Origin: Desulfomonile tiedjei
GTDB taxonomy: Bacteria > Desulfobacterota > Desulfomonilia > Desulfomonilales > Desulfomonilaceae
NCBI GenBank assembly: GCA_016218715.1
Contig: JACRDG010000101.1
Span: forward strand, 19,059 to 83,058
DNA length: 64,000 nucleotides
Direction: 5' to 3'
Numbering within the stretch: the first letter of the stretch is position 1; each line of letters starts with the position of its first letter. Under the pieces are notes generated by a model. It saw only the letters and a program-made list of their open reading frames with translations, searched no databases and was not told the origin of the DNA. A program made the position numbers and the translations under genes. Of this stretch, positions 26,265 through 34,689 are shown one piece after another.

Positions 26265-26867
26265 ATGGCAAAAAGAACGAGAATATCCGGAGGCCAAGTG
26301 GTGGCGGACATTCGAGCCGGTATGGACGATGCCGGCCTGATGAAGAACTACAGACTCTCTGCAAAAGGCCTGCAGAGCCTTTTTCGGAAGTTGCTGGAAA
26401 TGGGAAGCATAGAGTCTTCGGAACTGCTGAAACGCATATCGGCCGGGCAGGCGTCAGCTCCGCATCCAGCCGGGCCGGATGGGCGCGAGCGACACGGAAT
26501 CGATGTTCAGGCAGTGATCCACGACATCCGGACTGGGGTTCACGATTTCGACCTCGCGGAAAAATACGGCCTCTCGCTTCGGGGACTCCAAGATCTGTTT
26601 GCCCAACTCCTGCGATCCGGATTCCTCGATCAGGCGGATTTCGACCGACGGATCCCCAACTTCGATTCGACGGTGGACCTGACCGGAAAGATAACCGGAC
26701 CGGGGACCGCCGGTGTGGCCGAGCCGCATGCTCCAGCACCGGAAGATGAAGTGATCGATCTGAAATGGGAATGCCCGGTCTGCGGGATCTTTCAGGGACG
26801 AGAATATGCCAGGTGCCCCGAATGCGGAGCGCTTATCGCACTGCTGAAAAGGAACAAATCATATTAG
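26265..26867 (+). CDS. Double helical-module protein with C-terminal zinc ribbon
   Basis: 200 residues. Two copies of the module are seen: about 8-48 (GGQVVADIRAGMDDAGLMKN, then LSAKGLQSLFRKLLEMG) and about 83-125 (DVQAVIHDIRTGVHDFDLAE, then LSLRGLQDLFAQLLRSG). A linker leads to a zinc ribbon at about 168-190: ECPVCGIFQGREYARCPECG, a C-x2-C...C-x2-C pattern. It may bind nucleic acid or protein. It is convergent with the ankyrin-bearing paralogue, with 7 bp between the stops. Family not recognised by name. Confidence 0.75.
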   Translation: MAKRTRISGGQVVADIRAGMDDAGLMKNYRLSAKGLQSLFRKLLEMGSIESSELLKRISAGQASAPHPAGPDGRERHGIDVQAVIHDIRTGVHDFDLAEKYGLSLRGLQDLFAQLLRSGFLDQADFDRRIPNFDSTVDLTGKITGPGTAGVAEPHAPAPEDEVIDLKWECPVCGIFQGREYARCPECGALIALLKRNKSY

Positions 26868-26874
26868 AGCGCGT

Positions 26875-27624
26875 TCAAACCGGCTCCCGCGCGGCGAGGA
26901 GTTCGACGATAGCTTGATGACCTCGGGCCCGTGCGCAGGCGAGAGCGTTTTTCCCTTCCGCGTCCGTAGCGTTGACATCCGCTCCACACTCCAGGAGCAA
27001 TTGCACGACAGCAGCATGCCCCCTGTCCGCTGCGAGGATCAAAGCCGTGTCGCCGAACTCGTCCTTCGCGTTGACATCGCAGCCGGTGCCGAGAAAGACT
27101 TTCACCTTATCGGAGCGGCCTTCCTGGACTGCTTGAAACATCAGCCTCAGTACGCGGGGCGTGCCCCTCGACGTGTCCCCTGTGGCTTGAGCGGCCCGTG
27201 CCGGTTGCGGCGGTATCGCCTCGGGAGGCTCCTGATCCCGAGACTCGGATTCCCGAGCCGCCAGAGCGGCTTCAGCGAGTGAAATTCGTTCGTAAAACTC
27301 GGCCACGTCCATGGCTCCCGATTCCACGAGCCGCTCGTAGAGCTTCTCAAGCTCGGCAGAGGATAGGCCGTATTTCTCGCAAAGAGCGCTATCGTCCAAT
27401 CCCGCACGGACGTCCGCTTCCATTTGTGCCAAATCGACCGGGACCTTTCCGATGCGGGCCTTCAGTTCTTCCTCGGAGACGAGCCCCGCGACGACCATCT
27501 TTTTGAACAGACTATGCAGCCCCTTGGGAGAGAGGTGGAATCTTTCCATCAGGGCCTGGTTGTCCGCTCCCGATCGCAGGAGATCCAGAACATCCTTGGC
27601 CTTAAGCTCCGCAGGCATCGGCAC
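26875..27624 (-). CDS. Double helical-module protein with ankyrin repeats
   Basis: 249 residues. Module copies lie at about 7-53 (KDVLDLLRSGADNQALMERF, LSPKGLHSLFKKMVVAGLVS) and about 65-110 (MEADVRAGLDDSALCEKYGL, SSAELEKLYERLVESGAM). A charged linker rich in Glu and Pro follows. Ankyrin repeats then run from about 155 to 245: GCDVNAKDEFGDTALILAAD, RGHAAVVQLLLECGADVNAT and KNALACARARGHQAIVELL. The ankyrin part should bind a protein partner. Convergent to the zinc-ribbon paralogue; the pair probably arose by local duplication. Function unknown. Confidence 0.78.
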   Translation of the reverse strand: MPMPAELKAKDVLDLLRSGADNQALMERFHLSPKGLHSLFKKMVVAGLVSEEELKARIGKVPVDLAQMEADVRAGLDDSALCEKYGLSSAELEKLYERLVESGAMDVAEFYERISLAEAALAARESESRDQEPPEAIPPQPARAAQATGDTSRGTPRVLRLMFQAVQEGRSDKVKVFLGTGCDVNAKDEFGDTALILAADRGHAAVVQLLLECGADVNATDAEGKNALACARARGHQAIVELLAAREPV

Positions 27625-28032
27625 CTCCCCGCTGGTTGGAGGGAATAGGTATTAGACCGAGTATGCAACACGGGGGAGATTTTTTCAACCGGGCCGAATG
27701 GGCCGAGGGCATGGCAGGCCTAACGAGACGGGGCCATCGGATACGGTTTCGGTGGTTCGATGGGCCGGGCCGCAGGTCGGATGCTATCAGCTTCTGCGGC
27801 GCCAGGCTCGCATCCGCCTTGTCAATCTCCGACCACTGGCCTAAGATGGAGCGCATTGCCGGGAAACAAGGATTCTCCCGGTGAGTACGGGACGCTGGGG
27901 CGCAGCGATCGGAGCAGATCCGCGTTGCTTGCCGAGCCGGTCCGCGTATCCCGTTGCCGAGACCTGGCGCCGAACGGTTCCGTGAGGCGAGACACGGCTA
28001 CCGAAGCTCGATGCGTGCAAGTGGAGCGCGAC
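27625..28032. other. Intergenic region, no gene seen
   Basis: About 400 bp between divergent genes. The frame of the downstream gene is open back to 27760, but this extension has no family similarity or ribosome site and was excluded. No repeat of the dispersed families was found here. Confidence 0.4.
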
Positions 28033-29148
28033 ATGTCTTCCACCACTCCTCGGTGGTTACGCAGACTGCTCACCGTGCTGATTGCGGTGATGGTGGGTTG
28101 CGCGATCCTCGGAAGCGCGGAGTTCGTATTTCGTCGCCTGCTGTTCAGTGGAGCCAGCTTCATGACCCCATTGAAGCAGCCGAGCCTCTACGCCAACGAG
28201 TTTTCAGAAGACTACTTCAAACTCGCATACTCCTTCATCGGGGCTTACGTGCAGCCCAACGACCGAATGCTGGGGTGGGTGAATCATAGAACGATTTCGC
28301 CGGGAACCTACCAGCATCGGGATGCCGGAAAGTTGGGCTCGCGGACGCCGGTGCTCTTGTACGGAGATTCCTTTGCTCAATGCGCCGTGCCGAGCGAACA
28401 ATGCTTCGAAGGGATCCTGAATCGCGACCCTTCTTTCAGCGCCCATCATTACCTGCTCAACTACGGGGTCAATGGATACGGGGTCGATCAGATCTACCTG
28501 TTGTACCGTGCCACGATAGGCGGCTACGCAGCCCCCGTGGTGATCGTGAGCCTCCTGGCTGAGGACCTGGACAGGAGCACCGTGAGAGCATCTTACCAGA
28601 CCAAGCCGTACTTCACCGTCGACGGTGGCCGTCTCGCATACCACAACGCCCACATGGATCCCGATATTCACCGCTATTTCTCACGGCATCCGCCGGAGAT
28701 AACGTCGTACTTGTACCGATTGGCCGTCCATAGCCCGATTGTGCCGGAAGCAATCGGTTCGTACTTGCGCGGAACCGAGACAATGATTTCCCGAACGTTG
28801 GAGGTGAATCGGGCCATCCTGTTGGAAATGGCTTCGGACCTGAAACGGCGGCAGGTGAAGTACGTTTTTCTCGTGTTTGAGACTGCCCCTCAACTATTTA
28901 AACCCCTTGACTGGAGGGTGCAATTCCTGAAGGATCTGTTCACCCGGAACAGCATCGACCACATTCTGGTGAGAGACATCTTCGCCGTCCACGAGTCCAA
29001 CGATTCCTATGATTATCGCAAATACGCGGTCGCTGAGACCGACCATCATCCCAATGAGCTGTACAATTTCCTCGTATGCAGGAAGGTGCTCGACTGGATC
29101 AAAGTCGACGCACCCCAGCAGGAAGACGGGAACGAACGGCCACGATGA
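28033..29148 (+). CDS. Membrane-anchored SGNH-hydrolase-like protein
   Basis: 371 residues. One N-terminal transmembrane segment (about 9-29; LLTVLIAVMVGCAILGSAEF) anchors the protein outside the cytoplasm. The SGNH-type elements are LLYGDSFAQC (block I nucleophile serine), NYGVNGYGVDQ (block II glycine/asparagine), and near the C-terminus AVAETDHHPNELYN (block V D-x-H-H). The layout resembles AlgX/AlgJ-like and other polysaccharide acetyl-modifying proteins, but it could also be an esterase. The start at 28033 gives a typical signal anchor. It is followed by cobS on the same strand with no clear link. Confidence 0.7.
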   Translation: MSSTTPRWLRRLLTVLIAVMVGCAILGSAEFVFRRLLFSGASFMTPLKQPSLYANEFSEDYFKLAYSFIGAYVQPNDRMLGWVNHRTISPGTYQHRDAGKLGSRTPVLLYGDSFAQCAVPSEQCFEGILNRDPSFSAHHYLLNYGVNGYGVDQIYLLYRATIGGYAAPVVIVSLLAEDLDRSTVRASYQTKPYFTVDGGRLAYHNAHMDPDIHRYFSRHPPEITSYLYRLAVHSPIVPEAIGSYLRGTETMISRTLEVNRAILLEMASDLKRRQVKYVFLVFETAPQLFKPLDWRVQFLKDLFTRNSIDHILVRDIFAVHESNDSYDYRKYAVAETDHHPNELYNFLVCRKVLDWIKVDAPQQEDGNERPR

Positions 29149-29210
29149 TGGGATCGTTGATGCACGCGGTTGCCCGAAATTACTCGGCCTGCAGCGACTT
29201 GGGGTGATGC

Positions 29211-29936
29211 ATGATAAGAGCCTTTGAGATATCGCTCTCATTCCTCACGATATGGAGAGTTCGAACGCAACCGCCCGCTGAGCTGACCGAGGTTGCCCGG
29301 GCCTCGTGGGCGTTCCCGGTGGTGGGAATGCTGATCGGCGGCATCCTTGCTTTGGCGCACTGGGCACTTGACGGCCACGTCCCGACTCTCCTCTCCGCGG
29401 TGGTGGTACTAGGGCTCTGGATCTTGCTAACCGGCGGGTTGCATCTGGACGGCTGGGCAGACTGCGGGGACGCGTTACTGGCAGCGGTTCCTCCGGAACG
29501 GAGGTTCGAGATCCTCAAAGATTCGCGGCTGGGAACCTTCGGAGCGCTGGCCTTGATCCTGTTGCTTGCGGTCAAAGGAGCTGCGATCGCAGGCGCAAAC
29601 CTTTCAGTGTTCCAGCTCTTTCTCGCGCCGGTGGTCGGCCGCGGCGTCATGGTGCTTGCCGCGTCCGGGGCGCGGCACCCGGATCGGGGGATGGCTGCGC
29701 TGTTCGTCTCCGGTCTTGACCCAAACACCGTCCGCAAGGCCGCAATAGTGGGACTCGGTCCTGCGCTTCTGGCAGGATGGGCGGGGATCGCGGCCGCGGC
29801 CTGCGCGTGTCTCGTGGCGCTCTGGTACAGAAGCTTCGCGGAACGTCGGCTCGGGACGATCAATGGCGATGTACTCGGCGCGACGTGCGAACTATCAGAG
29901 GCGGTATTTCTGTTGGTCGCCTCGGCGAGGTGGTAA
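29211..29936 (+). CDS. cobS: Adenosylcobinamide-GDP ribazoletransferase (cobalamin synthase)
   Basis: 241 residues, several hydrophobic segments. The signature LLTGGLHLDGWADCGDALLA is the conserved CobS block, and ILKDSRLGTFGALALIL is the next. It joins adenosylcobinamide-GDP with alpha-ribazole (phosphate) in the inner membrane, the last assembly step of adenosylcobamide. The start ATG at 29211 has TTGGGGTGA upstream. The next gene, a likely cobamide remodelling enzyme, starts 5 bp after the stop, so the two are co-transcribed. No B12 riboswitch was seen ahead of it. Confidence 0.95.
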   Translation: MIRAFEISLSFLTIWRVRTQPPAELTEVARASWAFPVVGMLIGGILALAHWALDGHVPTLLSAVVVLGLWILLTGGLHLDGWADCGDALLAAVPPERRFEILKDSRLGTFGALALILLLAVKGAAIAGANLSVFQLFLAPVVGRGVMVLAASGARHPDRGMAALFVSGLDPNTVRKAAIVGLGPALLAGWAGIAAAACACLVALWYRSFAERRLGTINGDVLGATCELSEAVFLLVASARW

Positions 29937-29941
29937 TCGGG

Positions 29942-30712
29942 ATGCGCTTAGGGACCACGTCGTATATTTATCCCGCGGACATTCTGACGAACGTCCGGAA
30001 GTTGGCCGGAGTCGTACAGGACGTGGAGCTGCTCATTTTCGAAGCAGGGGAGCATGGGAACAACTATCCGGAGCGAAAGGTCCTGCAGGAATTGCGCAGG
30101 ATCGCCGCAGCGAGCGATCTGACCTTCACGGTGCATTTGCCGCTGGATCTGGACCTTGCCGCGGACCGGCCTGCGTTGGCGACAGCCCTCGGGGTGGTGC
30201 GGCACACGACAGAGCTTGCCCCGCACGGATTCGTCGTGCACCTCGATGGAAATGTCCGCGATCAGACCCTCGATCGTTCCCGGTGGTTGGAGAACTCGGT
30301 GCGATCCCTGGAAGCTCTCCTCCAGGAAGTGCCCGATCCTCGGAAAATTTGCGTGGAGAACCTCGAAAGCCAGCCTCCTGAGCTGCTCGATGCCGTCCTC
30401 GCCCTCCTTCCGGTTTCGTGCTGCGTCGATGTGGGACACCTCTGGAAGCAAGGCCTGGATCCTGTGCCATTGCTGGATGCCTGGCTCCCGCGAGCCGGAG
30501 TGGTTCACCTTCACGGGTTGGGGAAACGGGATCACGAGCGGCTATCTCTCATGGACCCGGCTGAATTGGACCCGGTGGTCGCGGTCCTTGCACGCGATTT
30601 CGATGGGGTCGTGACGTTTGAAATCTTCAGCGAGGCTGACCTGCTGGATTGCCTTGAAGCGTTCAAGCGAGCGCGGGAAAGGCTCGGGTCAGGTGAGGAT
30701 TTTCTCCCTTGA
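29942..30712 (+). CDS. cbiR: CbiR-like cobamide-remodelling phosphodiesterase (TIM-barrel, AP endonuclease 2 family)
   Basis: 256 residues. Beta-strand ends carry likely metal ligands: FTVHLPLDLD, GFVVHLDGN, CVENLESQ, CCVDVGHLWKQG, VVHLHGLGKRDHE and VVTFEIFSE, the layout of xylose isomerase-like/AP endonuclease 2 barrels. Start MRLGTTSYIYPADI. Adjacent to cobS with a 5-bp gap, this matches the known CbiR proteins that hydrolyse the phosphoribosyl bond of cobamides or cobinamide derivatives, for salvage or exchange of the lower ligand. The name rests on family layout and context; a generic sugar isomerase is the alternative. Confidence 0.75.
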   Translation: MRLGTTSYIYPADILTNVRKLAGVVQDVELLIFEAGEHGNNYPERKVLQELRRIAAASDLTFTVHLPLDLDLAADRPALATALGVVRHTTELAPHGFVVHLDGNVRDQTLDRSRWLENSVRSLEALLQEVPDPRKICVENLESQPPELLDAVLALLPVSCCVDVGHLWKQGLDPVPLLDAWLPRAGVVHLHGLGKRDHERLSLMDPAELDPVVAVLARDFDGVVTFEIFSEADLLDCLEAFKRARERLGSGEDFLP

Positions 30713-30738
30713 CAGCCAGGGAAGCGTGATGCCATAAT
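30709..30738 (+). promoter_or_regulatory. Sigma-70-type promoter for tRNA-Leu
   Basis: TTGACA at 30709-30714, an 18-base spacer, CATAAT at 30733-30738. Transcription would start near 30745, about 10 bases before the mature tRNA end. It overlaps the stop codon of the preceding gene. Confidence 0.7.
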
Positions 30739-30754
30739 TAATATCTGCCTGGAT

Positions 30755-30841
30755 GCCGAAGTGGCGGAAGTGGTAGACGCGCCAGGTTCAGGGTCTGGTG
30801 GGCGCAAGCCTGTAGGAGTTCGAGTCTCCTCTTCGGCACCA
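30755..30841 (+). tRNA. tRNA-Leu (anticodon CAG), with encoded CCA
   Basis: The acceptor stem pairs GCCGAAG with CTTCGGC, and the 3' end reads ACCA. The D-arm begins GGCGGAAGTGGTAGACGC, the anticodon arm holds TTCAGGG (CAG), the long variable arm (GTGGGCGCAAGCC) is typical of a class II leucine tRNA, and GTTCGAGTC marks the T-loop. A terminator follows at once, so it is a single-gene transcript. Confidence 0.97.
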
Positions 30842-30854
30842 AATCGAACGTTTC

Positions 30855-30884
30855 AAAACCCGGTGGTTCGTCGCCGGGTTTTTT
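30855..30884 (+). terminator. Rho-independent terminator after tRNA-Leu
   Basis: AAAACCCGG pairs with CCGGGTTTT around a 10-base loop, and the 3' arm runs into six Ts. It ends the tRNA transcript and faces the epimerase gene coming from the other strand. Confidence 0.9.
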
Positions 30885-30929
30885 GATTTCTCTCTTTCGG
30901 TCCAGCGGTCGCGCAGAATAAGAGTAGTG

Positions 30930-31943
30930 TCAATCCCGGCTCGATCGTCCGAAGTTCCGTACGGCCAGGACTAGTTCGGGGTGGGCGGTGTACCAGCCCA
31001 CAAAGTGCCGCAATCCGTCTTTCAGGGCCGTCTTCGGCTCGAATCCGAGCTTTGTGCGCGCGGCCGCGATATCCGCGTACGTGGCTACAACATCCCCGGG
31101 CTGAGCGGGAAGCATCTTCTTCATCGCCTCGCGGCCTGCAAGCACTTCGAGGGTCTTGACGAAATCGAGAACATTCACGGGTTGGTGGTTCCCGAGATTG
31201 ATGATCTCGTACGAGCCGAGCGCGTCGGTAAAGAGGGCCGCGAGCACGCCAGGCGTCACGTCGTCGATGTACGTGAAATCTCGCCGGTTATTACCGTAAT
31301 TGAATATGTTGATCGGCTCCTGGTGCATAATCGCCTCCAGAAAGGACCAGTAAGCCATGTCGGGCCGGCCCCAAGGACCGTACACGGTAAAGAACCGCAA
31401 CCCGACCGTCTGGAGCCCCCAGAGGTGGGTGTACGAGTAGGCCATCAGTTCGTTGGCCCTCTTGGTGGCAGCGTACAGGCTGACAGGGGTGTTGACGGGA
31501 TCCGTCTCGGAGTACGGCATCTTGGTGTTTCCGCCGTACACGCTGGAACTGGACGCGTACACGAACCGTTTCACCGGAAGCAATCTCGCCTGTTCGATGA
31601 GGTTGAGGAATCCCTCCAGGTTGGACCTCTGGTACGCATAGGGGTTTCGCAAGGAATAGCGAACGCCGGCCTGCGCGGCCATATGACAGACGAGGTCGGG
31701 AGAGAAGTCCCGGAAGGATTTTTCCACCCCGTGGCGGTCAGCGAGGTCGAGTTCTCGCGGAACGAAGCTGTCGTTGGCGCAAAGGATTTCCCATCGGGCC
31801 CGCTTCAAGTCCGGCGAATAGTATGGATTGAAATCGTCAATGCCGATCACCCGTGCGCCGGTCTCGAGCAAGGCCTTGGCCACATGAAAGCCGATGAATC
31901 CCGCGCTGCCTGTCAGAAGAATTGTGGGCATATTTTCAACCAT
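30930..31943 (-). CDS. UDP-glucuronate 4-epimerase-like NAD-dependent sugar epimerase
   Basis: 337 residues. Rossmann motif GSAGFIGFHVA, serine region YASSSSVYGGN, catalytic Y-x3-K as YAATK, and FTVYGPWGRPDMAYW, the block typical of UDP-glucuronate 4-epimerases (and related UDP-galacturonate enzymes). It interconverts UDP-glucuronate and UDP-galacturonate in the cytoplasm for surface polysaccharide. ATG at 31943 or 31931 (MPTILLTG) are both possible; the second gives the standard start. GalE-like enzyme gene follows upstream on the same strand (32031), so a sugar-nucleotide pair. Confidence 0.9.
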   Translation of the reverse strand: MVENMPTILLTGSAGFIGFHVAKALLETGARVIGIDDFNPYYSPDLKRARWEILCANDSFVPRELDLADRHGVEKSFRDFSPDLVCHMAAQAGVRYSLRNPYAYQRSNLEGFLNLIEQARLLPVKRFVYASSSSVYGGNTKMPYSETDPVNTPVSLYAATKRANELMAYSYTHLWGLQTVGLRFFTVYGPWGRPDMAYWSFLEAIMHQEPINIFNYGNNRRDFTYIDDVTPGVLAALFTDALGSYEIINLGNHQPVNVLDFVKTLEVLAGREAMKKMLPAQPGDVVATYADIAAARTKLGFEPKTALKDGLRHFVGWYTAHPELVLAVRNFGRSSRD

Positions 31944-32030
31944 GCAATGCGATGAAATGGATAGTCGAACGGCCGCCGGGCATGGGAAGCCCCGGCATCA
32001 TCAAACCGCAACCTGTCTCTCACGCACCTT

Positions 32031-33089
32031 TCAGGGCGGTCCACTATATCCGCCGGGGTGGTCGCTCATCCACCGGAGGACCTCCGCGACAATCCGATCC
32101 AGATCGGAGCGGTGGGGATGCCACTGAAGCGTGCGGAACGCCTCGCCGGGATCGGCAACAAGTTCAGGTGGATCTCCTGGGCGTCGCGGGCCGAACACCG
32201 GCCCGAGTTTCCTTCCGCAGGCCCTGCTCACCCCTTCCACAACCTGGAGGTTCGACAGACCCCTACCGGTCCCGAGGTTCAGCCTGATCTGCGAGACCTC
32301 TTCCAGCTTGCGCATAGCCGCGACATGGGCTTCCGCGAGGTCGGTCACATGAATGTAGTCCCGTATACACGTCCCGTCCGGGGTTGGGTAGTCGTTGCCG
32401 AAGATGACGAGCTTTGGGTCGAGACCCAGGGCATGCCGGACCACATTCGGAATCAGGTGCGTTTCCGGATCGTGGTCTTCGCCGAGCCCGTCATCCGGTT
32501 CGCACCCGGCCGCGTTGAAGTACCTCAGTGCGGCCCACCGAATGTCGTACGCAGCGCCATAATCTTCAAGCATCCATTCTATAGCCAGCTTGGTCTTGCC
32601 GTACGGCGAGATCGGGTTCTTGGCGTGGTCTTCTCTGATGGGAAGCTTATCAGGAAGCCCGTAAACCGAGCAGGTGGACGAAAAGACCACACGATCGTGA
32701 TTGGTCCTTCGCATGGCTTCCAGCATGTTAAAAGCCGCCAGCACGTTGTTCTCGTAATACTTGGCCGGGTTGGAGACCGACTCGCCCACGAGACAACTGG
32801 CCGCAAAGTGGAAGATCGTGTGATATCGATTCCCGGCAAGGTGTTCCTGGAACTCCCCGCGGTCGTTAAGGTCCCCCTCGAAAAACCGGACATCTTTCAG
32901 TGCGGACCGATGGCCGGTCGAAAGATTGTCCCAGACTTGTACGCTGAACCCTTGTTTGAGCGCGTGCAGAACAAAGTGCGATCCAACATACCCGGCACCG
33001 CCGATAACGAGAATCTCTGTGTTGGGCAAACTCGTGACACCTTCTGCTTCAACCTCGCGGAGGTTGAGTCGATCTCTGTTTAATACCAT
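32031..33089 (-). CDS. galE: UDP-glucose 4-epimerase
   Basis: About 352 residues with the start at 33089 (MVLNRDRLNL). Motifs: VIGGAGYVGSHFVLH, VWDNLSTGHRSAL, HFAASCLVGESV, SSTCSVYG, YGKTK (Y-x3-K), RYFNAAGCEPDDGLGEDHDPETHLIPN and CIRDYIHVTDLAEAH; the last two define GalE. It interconverts UDP-glucose and UDP-galactose. The true start is uncertain: a TTG at LPNTEILVIGG with AAGG upstream would give the compact form, and the open frame reaches 33173. An N-terminal lead of about 25 residues before the Rossmann strand is unusual for GalE. Confidence 0.92.
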   Translation of the reverse strand: MVLNRDRLNLREVEAEGVTSLPNTEILVIGGAGYVGSHFVLHALKQGFSVQVWDNLSTGHRSALKDVRFFEGDLNDRGEFQEHLAGNRYHTIFHFAASCLVGESVSNPAKYYENNVLAAFNMLEAMRRTNHDRVVFSSTCSVYGLPDKLPIREDHAKNPISPYGKTKLAIEWMLEDYGAAYDIRWAALRYFNAAGCEPDDGLGEDHDPETHLIPNVVRHALGLDPKLVIFGNDYPTPDGTCIRDYIHVTDLAEAHVAAMRKLEEVSQIRLNLGTGRGLSNLQVVEGVSRACGRKLGPVFGPRRPGDPPELVADPGEAFRTLQWHPHRSDLDRIVAEVLRWMSDHPGGYSGPP

Positions 33090-33116
33090 TTGAACACGTA
33101 GTGCGGCAAACATTAA

Positions 33117-34586
<1,470 letters not shown>

Positions 34587-34618
34587 CGATTCATGGCAGT
34601 CGCTTTCAAAGAAGTAAT

Positions 34619-34654
34619 CTGGGGAGAACCTCTTTGAAAAGAGGTTTCTCCCCA
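34619..34654. repeat. Long hairpin after enolase, related to a second copy at 41984
   Basis: GGGGAGAACCTCTT pairs with AAGAGGTTTCTCCCC around a 4-base loop. No run of T follows, so if it ends transcription it is not a classical terminator. A similar palindrome (CTGGGGGGAACC ... GGTTCTCTCCAG) lies at 41984-42019, showing this is a dispersed hairpin repeat. Confidence 0.7.
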
Positions 34655-34689
34655 AAGTCACTCTCTGAATTGCGGCTTTATCAATACTT

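Noticed and set aside
29149..29210. Cobalamin riboswitch before cobS
   Set aside because: The gap is only 62 bases and lacks the B12 box; no such element was seen further upstream either.
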